A DNA stretch of 64,000 nt from Paenibacillus sabinae T27 (GCF_000612505.1 NZ_CP004078.1:4426001-4490000), one strand, 5' to 3'. Shown: positions 27,009 through 36,431, counted from the stretch's first letter. Notes: generated by a model not told the origin, from the sequence alone. Program-made: numbers and translations.

Positions 27009-27530
27009 TTAATAGAGATAGCGGTCACGGTGCGTAATCCGCGTTAGAAGTTGGCGCGCTGATTCGTTATCCGTGTACGTTACTTCGTTCATTCCGAGTC
27101 CGAGTTCGAAAAAGTCTCCGTCAAGTAAGTGGATCGCGTTGACTCCGTTCAGCTTGATCGTCTGCTTCTTCGTATCAATAACGAGTTTGTCTCCCGGGTC
27201 CAAATCGCCCGTAAACGTAAGGGAATCGACGTGCATATAGCGGACTTTCGGAATAAACTCCGTAGCCGTTTCGAAGCCGGCTGCGTGGAGTCGATCGCGG
27301 ATCATTGACGTCAGCAGTTCCGTAGCAGATTCGAACGTTGCAGCCGCCGGGGTATCACGTGTGGGCGCCCCGTTAAATTCCGTGGCCGATTCGTACAAAA
27401 TAAAAACCGCAAAGTCTGCGTTGAGACGTGCGGTCGGTTCCGTTGCAGATTCGATTGTAACGTTGAAGAACGTTTGGATTACGTAAGGGCGGCTGAAGGG
27501 CGCGCGGTTGAATGCGCCGATGAACGACAT
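27009..27530 (-). CDS. Dit galectin-like C-terminal domain protein with ESATE repeats
   Basis: 173 aa from ATG 27530, preceded by AAAGGAGC; longer in-frame starts run through a terminator. Residues about 20-105 contain four copies of a motif (I/Y/F)E(S/T)ATE spaced about 20-28 residues apart; residues about 115-165 (SLTFTGDLDPGDKLVIDTKK) match the C-terminal galectin-like half of siphovirus distal tail proteins. The N-terminal half of Dit is encoded separately at 30035-30580. Likely a tail-tip component. Confidence 0.7.
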   Translation of the reverse strand: MSFIGAFNRAPFSRPYVIQTFFNVTIESATEPTARLNADFAVFILYESATEFNGAPTRDTPAAATFESATELLTSMIRDRLHAAGFETATEFIPKVRYMHVDSLTFTGDLDPGDKLVIDTKKQTIKLNGVNAIHLLDGDFFELGLGMNEVTYTDNESARQLLTRITHRDRYLY

Positions 27531-27574
27531 GTGTGCGTGCTCCTTTCGTGTGGAATAACGTAAATCTGCGCAGC

Positions 27575-27607
27575 AGAAAAAGCCCCGCGCGTGAGAGCGA
27601 AGGGCTT
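27575..27607 (-). terminator. Terminator after the CE4 tail protein gene
   Basis: AAGCCC/GGGCTT stem followed leftward by TTTTTC, between the CE4 tail gene and the ESATE-repeat gene. Confidence 0.72.
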
Positions 27608-27642
27608 GCGTGTGGGTGTGCGTGTTGCTGCACAGTAGGGTC

Positions 27643-29535
27643 CTACCCATTAACAATCTGCCAATCCCGCGCCGCTGTTGTAATGCTGGCCGTTGTTATA
27701 TTCGCAAGTCTTATAACGACGTTACCATCACTGTAGTAATAGGCGCTGAACACAAGTCCCGCCTCTAACCCCCCAACAGGATGTGCTTGGATCAAGCTAT
27801 TAATCGTCGTGCCGTTTGCCGTAACAACTTTATCTACACTGCTATGAGCAGGAATGATTGTAGAAGCGATGTTCTGCGTAGCACTGCGTTTTGTGGCGAT
27901 CGTTTCCCAGCTCGTCCACGCCCCACTGAAATTAGTAACCCTAAATTGGATATCTGTAGACCCTGCTGGGTACCAGTACTGATATTGGAATCCGTTGTCT
28001 GCTGAATCAATCCTATCGGTGACGAGTCTCCCGGAGGATGTGGGGAACCCTTGTCCAACTCCTGAAATAACCGTGTGAGTAATGGCTCCTGCGGGATATG
28101 CAGAGGCTAAATCACTGGCCGTTCTAGCGTTAATCGTATCTATTGTTGTGAAAACACCCGCCCCGTACTCTTTCCAGTTCTGCCACGCATTTGATACGTT
28201 ATTCCAGAATCTAACGTATACAGAGTTTTGTCCTAGGGGATACCACTTCTGGTACGAAAAATCATCGTATCTCACATCTCGATAGGTGTACAGTATCCCG
28301 GCTGATTGTTTGGGGAACCCGCTATTATCTGCATTCAGAAAGGTGGTCACCGTTACTTTGTCATGATCAAACGAAGATATAGGGCTGCTCGCTGTAAGCC
28401 CGGTGTTATACTTTGTTTGAAAGTTTTTATAGATCGCATTGCTGTAAGCCTCTCCGTTAGCCCCGACAGCAAAGTAATCATCAGTCTCTTCGTTCCAAGC
28501 TTCGACGACGTTTCCAAATGCCGACATCGCTTCATTTGCGGTAACAACGTCTATCTCTGCGCGTTTTTCGTCAAGGTAATCTATCAACCCGATTAAGTTA
28601 TCCCATTGTGTTTCACTAACAGAATAAGAATGCAAGCAGAGTACGAACCATCCATTATTGGCAATTGCTGTGTCGACATAGCCTTTGAAATTTGCTAGTG
28701 TTAAGTTTTCGTCTTCTCCGAGCGTAATGCGCGTAATTCGCATGGAGTGTAGAGGCGGATAGTTTATACCATATTGTGCGAATCCATATTCGTAGTATTC
28801 TTTAGATAACGTCCTTACCAGTCCGTTATTGCTGCCATATGGGTATACAATCCCCTTGACATCCAAACCATTCGAAATCAGTTCCGCCTTCGACTGACTG
28901 ATTTCCGAAATGATCTGTGCTTCTGACAAGTCCGGCAAATGCGGGTGCGTCTTGCTATGAGACATAATTTCCCAGCCTGCGGCTTGTAGACCGATGATCT
29001 GGCTAAAGTTCATGTGATTACTGCTTGTTGCCGCATAGTCAGTGACAATAGCAGCACACCCCGGAAATCCATACGTGTCTAGCAGAGGCTTTAGGTTTGT
29101 TAATGTAAACAAATGGCCGTCGTCATCAATAATAGTACATAACGGTCTTTGAATTTTACTGCTGCTAAATACTGCTTGCTTGGTCTTGAAACGAGTCGCC
29201 GTTTCCGCCAACTGCGCGCTATGCTCCTCGATATTCCCGCGCATAGCATCCGCATCGTACGACGTAAAATACCGCGCCACCTGCGCTCCCATCGCCCACG
29301 CCTTCGCTACCGTCCCGCTAAATCCGCGCGTACATCCCGTTAGGTCATTTCCGGATTTTCCCGTATACAGCACGGTTTCCGCCGTCTCATCTACGCCAAT
29401 CGTCGCGAGGTTCGGAGCGTCTGGTAGCTTCGACGCATCCAGGACGGTGATTGTCGTCGCGACGTCCGTAATTGCCGCCGCTAGTTCAGTCGCGGGGCTA
29501 TTCGGTGCCGCCGCGTACATAGGTAATTGCGCCAT
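27643..29535 (-). CDS. Tail fibre/spike with polysaccharide deacetylase (CE4/NodB) domain
   Basis: 630 aa. Residues 1-110 look like a tail-attachment region. Residues about 130-345 are a NodB domain: catalytic/metal Asp run in TIIDDDGH (137-139), His193 and His197 in SHSKTHPHL, and VYPYGSNN. After it come two beta-rich repeats with similar YQKWYPLG and YQYWYPAGS units and a C-terminal receptor-binding-like part. It should deacetylate an N-acetylated wall or capsule polymer during adsorption. It lies between the two separated Dit parts. Known CE4 residues are present, so activity is plausible. Confidence 0.85.
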   Translation of the reverse strand: MAQLPMYAAAPNSPATELAAAITDVATTITVLDASKLPDAPNLATIGVDETAETVLYTGKSGNDLTGCTRGFSGTVAKAWAMGAQVARYFTSYDADAMRGNIEEHSAQLAETATRFKTKQAVFSSSKIQRPLCTIIDDDGHLFTLTNLKPLLDTYGFPGCAAIVTDYAATSSNHMNFSQIIGLQAAGWEIMSHSKTHPHLPDLSEAQIISEISQSKAELISNGLDVKGIVYPYGSNNGLVRTLSKEYYEYGFAQYGINYPPLHSMRITRITLGEDENLTLANFKGYVDTAIANNGWFVLCLHSYSVSETQWDNLIGLIDYLDEKRAEIDVVTANEAMSAFGNVVEAWNEETDDYFAVGANGEAYSNAIYKNFQTKYNTGLTASSPISSFDHDKVTVTTFLNADNSGFPKQSAGILYTYRDVRYDDFSYQKWYPLGQNSVYVRFWNNVSNAWQNWKEYGAGVFTTIDTINARTASDLASAYPAGAITHTVISGVGQGFPTSSGRLVTDRIDSADNGFQYQYWYPAGSTDIQFRVTNFSGAWTSWETIATKRSATQNIASTIIPAHSSVDKVVTANGTTINSLIQAHPVGGLEAGLVFSAYYYSDGNVVIRLANITTASITTAARDWQIVNG

Positions 29536-29556
29536 CTATTCGTCCCCCTCTCGTAA

Positions 29557-29961
29557 TTACTGCGTAAATTTGACCGATACAGCATCGACAGCAAAGCGCG
29601 GACGGTCGCCAGTCAGCAACGTACGCGGATTATCCAGCGCCTTCGACCACAGCAGATTACCGCCTGATACCGCCGTACGTAATCCGATGTGCGTTACGAG
29701 GCCCCAGTCCGCAGTCGCAACGGGGAATACGATCTCCGCGCTATTACTGACCGTTTGCTTGCCGCTGATAACCGCAGGCACGCCGAACGCGATCGTTTGC
29801 CTTGCGTAAGAACCTCCGCTTACTTCCGTTCCTGTATCCGCCTGCGTTGGGTCTGACGTGTAAAGCGCGATATAGACGGTGTCCGGCCCATCAAACGTTA
29901 CATTGCGCAGAGCAGCGTTAAGTAGTTGAGCGGAAAGCCAATTCGAAATTTGCATCGACAT
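29557..29961 (-). CDS. Phage tail fibre-like minor tail protein
   Basis: 134 aa. Matches a small tail protein family common in actinophage and Bacillus phages: ISNWLSAQLLNAALRN, VYIALYTSDPTQAD, GTEVSGGSYARQ, then VFPVATADWGLVTHIGL. Beta-rich; found beside receptor-binding proteins. Strong AAGGAGAAC precedes the ATG, 21 bp upstream of the CE4 tail gene. Confidence 0.72.
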   Translation of the reverse strand: MSMQISNWLSAQLLNAALRNVTFDGPDTVYIALYTSDPTQADTGTEVSGGSYARQTIAFGVPAVISGKQTVSNSAEIVFPVATADWGLVTHIGLRTAVSGGNLLWSKALDNPRTLLTGDRPRFAVDAVSVKFTQ

Positions 29962-30034
29962 ATATTCGTTCTCCTTTTTGGCGCATGAAAAAGACGCTTG
30001 GCCGTAATGACCGAGCGCCTGTCTGCACGTTGTT

Positions 30035-30580
30035 TTATTGATATTCGTATTCGTTCGTTACCGTAAATCCGTTGACCGTGTTCCAGCCGGTATTTGTAAC
30101 CGTGATAACCGGTTGCGCCCTTACGTCCGCTTCTGATTCGATCTGGACCGCAGTAGGAGACGCGGTTATCATAAACTCCGTTACAACTTCGTCGCCGGTC
30201 GGCCACGGGTCGTTCATTCGCAGGCTTACGTCAATCAAGCGGCTGCCCGTCTCGCCTAGCGCCAACGTCCCGGCATAAATCGCGCGATAATACTTTCCGG
30301 GCATGTCCGAAAACTCTAGCGTAATCTCGCCGCGCTTGGCGTTAAACGTTCGCGCCAGATACGCCACGGTCCGGTGAAAGTCCGCACCACTTACCGTTAT
30401 CTCGAACGTAAGATTCAATAGCCGAGCGCTGTACGACCCGCCGAAATCGATAACGCCGTCTGTGCCAGCGATCTTCACGGTATTGTCGTCCATTTCCGGC
30501 AGGACGGGCAATTTCCGTTCATAGAGCGCTGCCCCTTGCGTTGATAGCCAAACGCCATTAACCGCAACGTCGTAGTTCAT
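30035..30580 (-). CDS. Distal tail protein (Dit), N-terminal part
   Basis: 181 aa. N-terminal Dit ring domain (about 1-130): MNYDVAVNGVWLSTQGAALY, DGVIDFGGSYSARLLNLTFE, DMPGKYYRAIYAG. Residues about 150-176 (QPVITVTNTGWNTVNGFTVTN) begin the galectin-like domain, but the gene stops there; the rest of that domain is found in the gene at 27009-27530. The ATG overlaps the TGA of the homing-endonuclease-like gene (ATGA), coupling translation. Confidence 0.8.
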   Translation of the reverse strand: MNYDVAVNGVWLSTQGAALYERKLPVLPEMDDNTVKIAGTDGVIDFGGSYSARLLNLTFEITVSGADFHRTVAYLARTFNAKRGEITLEFSDMPGKYYRAIYAGTLALGETGSRLIDVSLRMNDPWPTGDEVVTEFMITASPTAVQIESEADVRAQPVITVTNTGWNTVNGFTVTNEYEYQ

Positions 30581-31707
30581 GCGGCCGCCACCTCCGACGT
30601 GTTGGTGGAATACCGCGCCAAGGCTTCGTCTAAGATGACGTCGATCCGGTCGAAATCTACGTAGGAAATACGAATTAACGGGATTCCGTGCGCCATGCAG
30701 TAAGCGGTTTTAATTGCGTCCCTGCGTTTCGTAGCCAGGTGCTGTCTCTCTGCCCAGTCTGCACCTCTTCCAGCGAAATCCACCGGACGGAAGTGCTGCT
30801 CTCCATCGTACTCGATGAGTATATCGTAATCTTTGAGACACACGGAGAAATCGAACGGTAGTGGGTGTTTGTCGCGGCAATCAGCAACCTTGTGCTGCTC
30901 GGTGAACGTATATCCTCGATCTACAAGGTATGCCCGGATAGAAAGCTCCCCGCGCGACGAAGCACAGTATGGACAACGATTCCCTCCGAGGAATTCGTGT
31001 GGACTTGCTTGGTATTTGCGTCCGCACGTACTGTGCCGAAGTGTTATTTTTGTATGGGCATTTTTATACTCTCCGGAGACCGTGTACTCGTCTACAACTG
31101 CCGCGAAGACTTCTTGTTTAAACTGTTCCGTTGTCTTTTTTAAATTTCCTGCGCAAGCGGGGCAACGTCTTCCTGCACGAAAATGCCCCGGAGGAGTTGT
31201 GTAATCATAGCCGCAAACATTATGGCGCATCAAGATTGGCGTACGTGCGCCTGCGTATTCGCCCAGTACCGAGTATGCGTCGCCTTCAAGCGCTGCGACT
31301 TCCTCCTCGAACTGAGCCGTCGACCTCATCGCGTTTGTGTGGCACCGAGGGCAGCCGTGCCCTCTTAGAAAGCTGTTAGGTGTCGCGTCCCATACTTCTC
31401 CGCAGGCGGTATGTCTGTGCGCGGTTTTAGTACCATAGCCGATATACGGACCCACAAGTACATACTCTCCCCCAGTGCTGGTTTCAACATGCCGTGCGTA
31501 TGCCTCGCTTGTCCACGTCGCCTTTTTTCGAGCCCCCGGCTTGCGCAGACACCCCCTGCACACAGAGGCCCTACCTCCCGATCCTTCTTTTCGCGGACCA
31601 AAGTCACTAAGAGGTCTTACTACAGCGCACTTAGTGCACGTCTTTCCGATTAACTCCTTCCCGTCCACAGTCAGTGTCACGGTTTGGACACGATTCCAAC
31701 CTCCCAC
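30577..31707 (-). CDS. Zinc-ribbon homing-endonuclease-like protein
   Basis: 376 aa from GTG 31707 (GGAGGGAGG upstream). Repeated zinc-knuckle pairs (CTKC, CRGC, CPRC, CPAC, CPYC) with intervening units like YTVSGEYKNAHTKITLRH, then a C-terminal PD-(D/E)XK/Vsr-like nuclease core: ELSIRAYLVDRGYTF, LPFDFSV, ILIEYDGEQHF. This is a free-standing phage nuclease type that spreads by cutting genomes lacking it. It sits between the tape-measure gene terminator and dit, overlapping the dit start by 4 bp. Confidence 0.82.
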   Translation of the reverse strand: MGGWNRVQTVTLTVDGKELIGKTCTKCAVVRPLSDFGPRKEGSGGRASVCRGCLRKPGARKKATWTSEAYARHVETSTGGEYVLVGPYIGYGTKTAHRHTACGEVWDATPNSFLRGHGCPRCHTNAMRSTAQFEEEVAALEGDAYSVLGEYAGARTPILMRHNVCGYDYTTPPGHFRAGRRCPACAGNLKKTTEQFKQEVFAAVVDEYTVSGEYKNAHTKITLRHSTCGRKYQASPHEFLGGNRCPYCASSRGELSIRAYLVDRGYTFTEQHKVADCRDKHPLPFDFSVCLKDYDILIEYDGEQHFRPVDFAGRGADWAERQHLATKRRDAIKTAYCMAHGIPLIRISYVDFDRIDVILDEALARYSTNTSEVAAA

Positions 31708-31760
31708 CGATCCGCCTCCCTCCTATACATAGTCGCGCCAGGTTACGCGCATTTCGGACA

Positions 31761-31788
31761 AGAAAAGAGACGCTACTTCTAGCGTCCC
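31761..31788 (-). terminator. Terminator after the tape-measure gene
   Basis: GACGCTA/TAGCGTC stem followed leftward by TCTTTTCTT, 12 bp past the tape-measure stop. Downstream tail genes would then need read-through or another promoter. Confidence 0.75.
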
Positions 31789-31800
31789 TACCCGTGCTCA

Positions 31801-34800
31801 TTAAACATCTTTGATTCCCATCGACTGCAGCCTCGAAGCAGCCCGGACGCGTTCGTCGTAAAACGTCTGAACATCGACCTTATCCGTAAGAACAACCTCG
31901 TTAGCCCCCATGTCGATATTATTCGTAATATATGTCGGTGCTGCGGGAGCCTGCGCTGCTAGTTTAGGAACGGAGAGCATGCTGAATAGCACACTCTGTT
32001 GTTGCGGCGTTAATATAAGTTCTTGTGCGTGCGCGATGACTGGAACCGCCTGGCCGTACGCACCCTTAACAACGCCGCCGTCCGCGAAGTGCTGCAGCTT
32101 ACCGGTGTCCTTCGTAACGCTGTACTTCGCGCGTAACTCCGCATTCCGCGCCGATAACCTCGCCATTTCCGCCGTGTTGCCGGCCGCTTTCGCCGCGTTA
32201 TACGCATCCTTGTTCGCGTTATACTCCGTGATGTCTAGCGCTTCCTGCGCCTCGGCTCGGGCGGCCGTTATTACCGCCATCTTCGCGCTGTATTCCGTTA
32301 CGAAAGCGTCGAGTCCCGTAAGAATATCCGCATTAGCGCTGGCGGCGGAAGACACGCGGAACGCCGAGATGCCCGCTTCAATCGTTTTGATATCGCCGCT
32401 ATACGAGTCAAAGGCGGCCATGAGCGCGTCGTACTGCGCTTCGGTATCGGATTTCTCCTTGTCGAACGCGGCCTCTTGCGCATCCTTTTCGTCCTTGAGC
32501 GCTTGCTGCTGCGTTTCGAGCGTGCGGTCCGCTAAGTCGCGGTCGTGTTCGAGCTGCATTTGCGCGATCTCTTTAAGCAGCGCGTCGCGTTCATCGATGC
32601 CCGGCTGACCGACTGCGGACTGCAATTCGGAGAGGCGTGCGTTTTTCTCCGCAAGCTGCGTCGCATAGTCGGCGTCCGAATTGATCGTTTTGTTAGCATC
32701 GCGTAGCTTCTGGATAGCGTTAATGCGCGCGTCGTAATCGTCGAGTGCCGCCTTCTTGCGCTTTTCAATTGCGTCGATGTCCGCTTGCTTCGCCTTATCG
32801 ATCGCTTTCTTTTCCGCGTCAACGAGGGCGTTAACGACTTCCATACGCTGCTGCGCCAGGTCTTTGCGCGCTTCGTACAGCTCCTTATCGGCCTGTTCGT
32901 AATACTCCGTGTTCGCGGCGTATTTGTTTCGAACCCGAGTCCACGCATCGATCTTCATTTGCGCGACTTCCGATTCGGACTTGCCGGCGTCTGTCATGCG
33001 GCGTTCCTCTGCATCAATAAACTTCGCAGAAGCATCGTACTGGTCCTGCGCTTCCTTTTCCTGCGCGGCCGCTACGTCCTTACGGGATTGGCGCACTTGT
33101 TCGTCCGCTTTCTTGTAATATTCGGAGTCCTTACCGTAGCGGTTACGGAGACGCGTCCAACTTGCGAGCTTTGTTTCTGCGATTTGGAGCTCGGTCTTAC
33201 CGCTGTCCTCCATACGCTTTTCCTCCGCATCGATCCACGTTGCCGAGAAGTCATAGCGCGATTGGACGCTGTCTTCCTGCAGCTTCTTGATTTGAAGCGT
33301 CAGTGTTCGCGCATCGTCAACGGACTCTTTGAGGAATTGTGCGTGTTTCTTCCGCAGTTCTTCATATTTCTTTATCTGCGCATCAGCGGATAAATCGTAA
33401 AACTCCGATTGGAACTGTACCGTTTTAAGATCGGCTTCGTACGCGGCCTTACGCGCTTCGGCTGCGAGCTCTTCCGGCGTCTTACCCGTTTTGGGCTTCG
33501 TTGTTCTCTGCTTTTTCGGCTTCGATAGGTCAACGCCAGCCCCGGTCGTTCTGCCGGAAAATGCGTCCAAGTTTCCGCTCGTTAGTGCGGACCTCTGCGC
33601 TTCCAATTCGTTAAGCGCCGATTGTACTTGGTTCTGTTCCGGATATAGCGCGTTGAGTCGTTGCTGCCCGCGAGCGTATACTTTCTCAGACGCGAGCGAG
33701 TCCGGATGGGTTAGCGCTGAACTTCCGGATGCGCTAATAACGGCGTTCATCGTTTTTAGCAGCGCTTGATAGTTCGCGATTTGCGCCTCGATAGCGGCTT
33801 TCTGCGCTTTCGTCGTACGTTCCATCTGCTCTATGCGTGCCTTTTCGACTTTAAGCGTACCATCGAGTAAGCTGCGTTCGGCATTCGCCTGTGTCTCCGC
33901 TAGATTGATATTCGTAATACGGATGTTGCCCTCTTCGTCCATTACCGTGTGTAGTCCGGGGTACTGCTTGATTAACGCAGCGGTAGCGGCTTGTAATTGT
34001 TCTTTTTGGCCGGCGTCGAGTTTCTGCGCATTAGAGAGCTTCTTATACGTAGCGATGTTCGATTCAATCGAGGTTAACCGTTCGTTACTCGCGGCTGCTG
34101 CCTGCAAATTGGCGCGCTCCTCCTGCAATAACGCCGGAACCGAGTCGTTAATCGCCTTGTTCATCTTCGCAATCCCGCCCGCTGCGTCCTCGCCGCTCGC
34201 GTACCCCAAATCGCGCAATCTCTTGTCCGCAGCGTCGAGCTCATCGTTCAGCTTCGAGAGTTCCGCAGCTCCGGCCCGCCAGTCCTTTCCGGTATTTCCG
34301 CCTTTCAGGTTCGCAATCCTCCGCTCGATCGCTTCACGGTCGCGTAGTGCCTGCGTAGTTTCTTCGATTCTGCCGCGCAAGTCTTCGAGATCGCCAGTTG
34401 TTCGCGTTAACGGCGACTTACTGAGCGCATCGTTCAGAGACGTTTGTGCTGCCGCAAAGTCTTCCGCAGCCTTTTTCGTCTCTGCGTATTTGCCCGCGAG
34501 TGCTGCTGCGCCCGCTGCTAACGCGGAAATGGCGATTGAGATTGCGCCGATAATCGGGATGCTTGCGGTAAAAGCCCGCATACCGACTCCCGCAATAGTT
34601 GCGGAAGCTGCAACCTCTTTCAATACGGCAACGAGCGAAACCCCAGCCGCTATCAACCCGCCTATAATCGGTCCCGCTGTAGTAAACGCGATGATTGCGC
34701 CCTGCATCGGCGTATTCAGATTCGTAAATCCGTTGATTAGGCCCGTAATCTGCTCGACGACCAACCGGACGGCTGGCGCAAACTTATCGCCCACCGTGAT

Positions 34801-36105
34801 ACCGGCGGATTCGAGCGCGGACTGCATCTCGTTAGCCGCGCCTTTGAGCGTGTCCATTTGCGTTCCGGCGACTTGTTCGGCCGTACCGCCTGCGTTTTGA
34901 AGCGATGCCGTGTACGACTCGAGCGTTGACTGGCCGTTAGAAATCAACGTTAGGAATCCGCTTGCCGCCTCTTGGCCGACGAGCGTTGCGGCGACGTCCG
35001 CTTGCTGCGCTTGAGTCAGACGGGAAAAGGCCCCTTGCATCTGACCGATGATCTGTGCGAATGGGAGGACGTTTCCGGCGCTGTCTTGGATTGAAACGCC
35101 GAGTTTATCCATGTAAAACGCAGCCTCTTCGGACGGCGACGCGAGTTGCAGAAGGATAGCGCGTAATGACGTGCCCGCTTGCTCACCGCGAATACCGGCG
35201 TTGGATAGCGCCTCGACTGCTGCCGACGCTTCTTCGATGGACAGGCCCATATTTGCAGCAACCGGTGCGACGTACTTCATGCTTAGGCCCAGGTCCGAAA
35301 TGTCTGCGTTAGAGTCGATTGACGCCTTCGCCAGTACGTCAACGACGCGCCCTGTCTCTTCCGTTTCTAAGCGGAACCCGTTCAGGACGCTTGACGCAAT
35401 GCCAGCCGTTGTCGCAAGGTCCATTTGACCAGCGGCAGCTAACGACAGTACGCCAGGCAGCGCCGTCATAACGTCATTCGTTTTAAATCCCGCCTGTGCT
35501 AAGAGGGCCTGCGCATCTGCCGCTTGCGAAGCGCTAAATACCGTTGACGCTCCGAGTTGTATCGCCTGCTCACGTAGCCGCTCGAACTCTGCTCCGGTCG
35601 CCTGCGTAATCGCCTTGACCTTCGCCATTGCCTGCTCGAACGACGCCGCTGTCTGAACGGACTTCGTAATAATCGCCGCCATCGCAACGGCAAGTCCGAT
35701 ATAGGCCGCGCCTAACGCTTTGACTTCGTTCGCTGTCCGGTGTGTGGATAGTGCGTTCCGTTCGATCTCCTTCGCGACCTTATCGATTTCCGCTGCGCTT
35801 GCGCCAAGCTTACGCATCTCGTCCGTAACGGCTGCGATCTGTTTGCGGAGTAATTCCGGATTCGACCGGCGGAGAGCATCGTTAATTTTCGTAATCTGAG
35901 CGGAAGATGCACCGACATCCTTGAGCGCCATATTAAGGCCCATGAACGACGCTTCCGCCTGGTGCGCAGAGTGGCCGAGTTCTGACGCCTTCTTCTTCGC
36001 CTGCTCTACGCCGGCTGTGTATTGCGAGATATCAGCGGTTATGACCGCCCTAATGCCGGCGACTTCTGTTGCTGCGGTATCTATCGTAATCACCTCTCCG
36101 GGCAA
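31801..36105 (-). CDS. Tail tape measure protein
   Basis: About 1430 aa, TP901-type: N-terminal helical region (about 60-130), conserved core AASFEQAMAKVKAITQATGAE and ASAAVEALSNAGI, hydrophobic segments at about 465-535, and very long Lys/Glu/Ala/Asp coiled coils to about 1330. Sets tail length, here roughly 200 nm by the usual length rule. TTG 36105 has no ribosome site; the only good one (GGAGAGG) is followed at 36084 by ATA, an unusual start. Confidence 0.92.
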   Translation of the reverse strand: MPGEVITIDTAATEVAGIRAVITADISQYTAGVEQAKKKASELGHSAHQAEASFMGLNMALKDVGASSAQITKINDALRRSNPELLRKQIAAVTDEMRKLGASAAEIDKVAKEIERNALSTHRTANEVKALGAAYIGLAVAMAAIITKSVQTAASFEQAMAKVKAITQATGAEFERLREQAIQLGASTVFSASQAADAQALLAQAGFKTNDVMTALPGVLSLAAAGQMDLATTAGIASSVLNGFRLETEETGRVVDVLAKASIDSNADISDLGLSMKYVAPVAANMGLSIEEASAAVEALSNAGIRGEQAGTSLRAILLQLASPSEEAAFYMDKLGVSIQDSAGNVLPFAQIIGQMQGAFSRLTQAQQADVAATLVGQEAASGFLTLISNGQSTLESYTASLQNAGGTAEQVAGTQMDTLKGAANEMQSALESAGITVGDKFAPAVRLVVEQITGLINGFTNLNTPMQGAIIAFTTAGPIIGGLIAAGVSLVAVLKEVAASATIAGVGMRAFTASIPIIGAISIAISALAAGAAALAGKYAETKKAAEDFAAAQTSLNDALSKSPLTRTTGDLEDLRGRIEETTQALRDREAIERRIANLKGGNTGKDWRAGAAELSKLNDELDAADKRLRDLGYASGEDAAGGIAKMNKAINDSVPALLQEERANLQAAAASNERLTSIESNIATYKKLSNAQKLDAGQKEQLQAATAALIKQYPGLHTVMDEEGNIRITNINLAETQANAERSLLDGTLKVEKARIEQMERTTKAQKAAIEAQIANYQALLKTMNAVISASGSSALTHPDSLASEKVYARGQQRLNALYPEQNQVQSALNELEAQRSALTSGNLDAFSGRTTGAGVDLSKPKKQRTTKPKTGKTPEELAAEARKAAYEADLKTVQFQSEFYDLSADAQIKKYEELRKKHAQFLKESVDDARTLTLQIKKLQEDSVQSRYDFSATWIDAEEKRMEDSGKTELQIAETKLASWTRLRNRYGKDSEYYKKADEQVRQSRKDVAAAQEKEAQDQYDASAKFIDAEERRMTDAGKSESEVAQMKIDAWTRVRNKYAANTEYYEQADKELYEARKDLAQQRMEVVNALVDAEKKAIDKAKQADIDAIEKRKKAALDDYDARINAIQKLRDANKTINSDADYATQLAEKNARLSELQSAVGQPGIDERDALLKEIAQMQLEHDRDLADRTLETQQQALKDEKDAQEAAFDKEKSDTEAQYDALMAAFDSYSGDIKTIEAGISAFRVSSAASANADILTGLDAFVTEYSAKMAVITAARAEAQEALDITEYNANKDAYNAAKAAGNTAEMARLSARNAELRAKYSVTKDTGKLQHFADGGVVKGAYGQAVPVIAHAQELILTPQQQSVLFSMLSVPKLAAQAPAAPTYITNNIDMGANEVVLTDKVDVQTFYDERVRAASRLQSMGIKDV

Positions 36106-36129
36106 AAATAAAAGCGCCCGTTAAAGGCG

Positions 36130-36354
36130 CTATATTCCGAGTTTCATTTTCATTTTCATGCGTTCAAATCCCGTCTTATCGAACGCAGGCTTATCCGGCA
36201 CCTCACCGTATCCGGCCCGCTGTTGCAGAGCCCCCGTATACTTCCGGAAGTCCTCAACGTTCGTTGTTTGCGCCATCACCGCGTTATTCAAGTCCGCTAG
36301 CTGCCGCTGCGCGTTAAAGCGGTCGGCTGCGTCAATCACGTCGAGGATGTCCAT
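36130..36354 (-). CDS. Tail assembly chaperone, frameshifted part (gpT-like)
   Basis: 74 aa from ATG 36354, rich in Met/Lys at the end (MKMKMKLGI). Lies between the gpG-like gene and the tape measure, in the -1 frame relative to gpG; its frame is open upstream through the gpG end (reads QFFIDAAIKLGKTQIEFERG before the ATG). This matches the lambda gpG/gpGT plan, so the real product is probably a fusion made by -1 frameshifting. No good ribosome site precedes the ATG. Confidence 0.6.
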   Translation of the reverse strand: MDILDVIDAADRFNAQRQLADLNNAVMAQTTNVEDFRKYTGALQQRAGYGEVPDKPAFDKTGFERMKMKMKLGI

Positions 36355-36431
36355 GACGTAATAGCCGCGCTCAAATTCGATCTGCGTTTTTCCGAGTTTA
36401 ATTGCCGCATCGATAAAAAACTGTTCCGCTG

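Noticed and set aside
30833..31204. Plus-strand frames over the homing-endonuclease-like gene
   Set aside because: The opposite strand encodes regular CxxC knuckles and a nuclease core with a strong ribosome site.
36400..36412. T-TTT-TTA slippery heptamer as the tail-chaperone frameshift site
   Set aside because: It lies downstream of the gpG stop codon, so ribosomes translating gpG would not reach it in frame.
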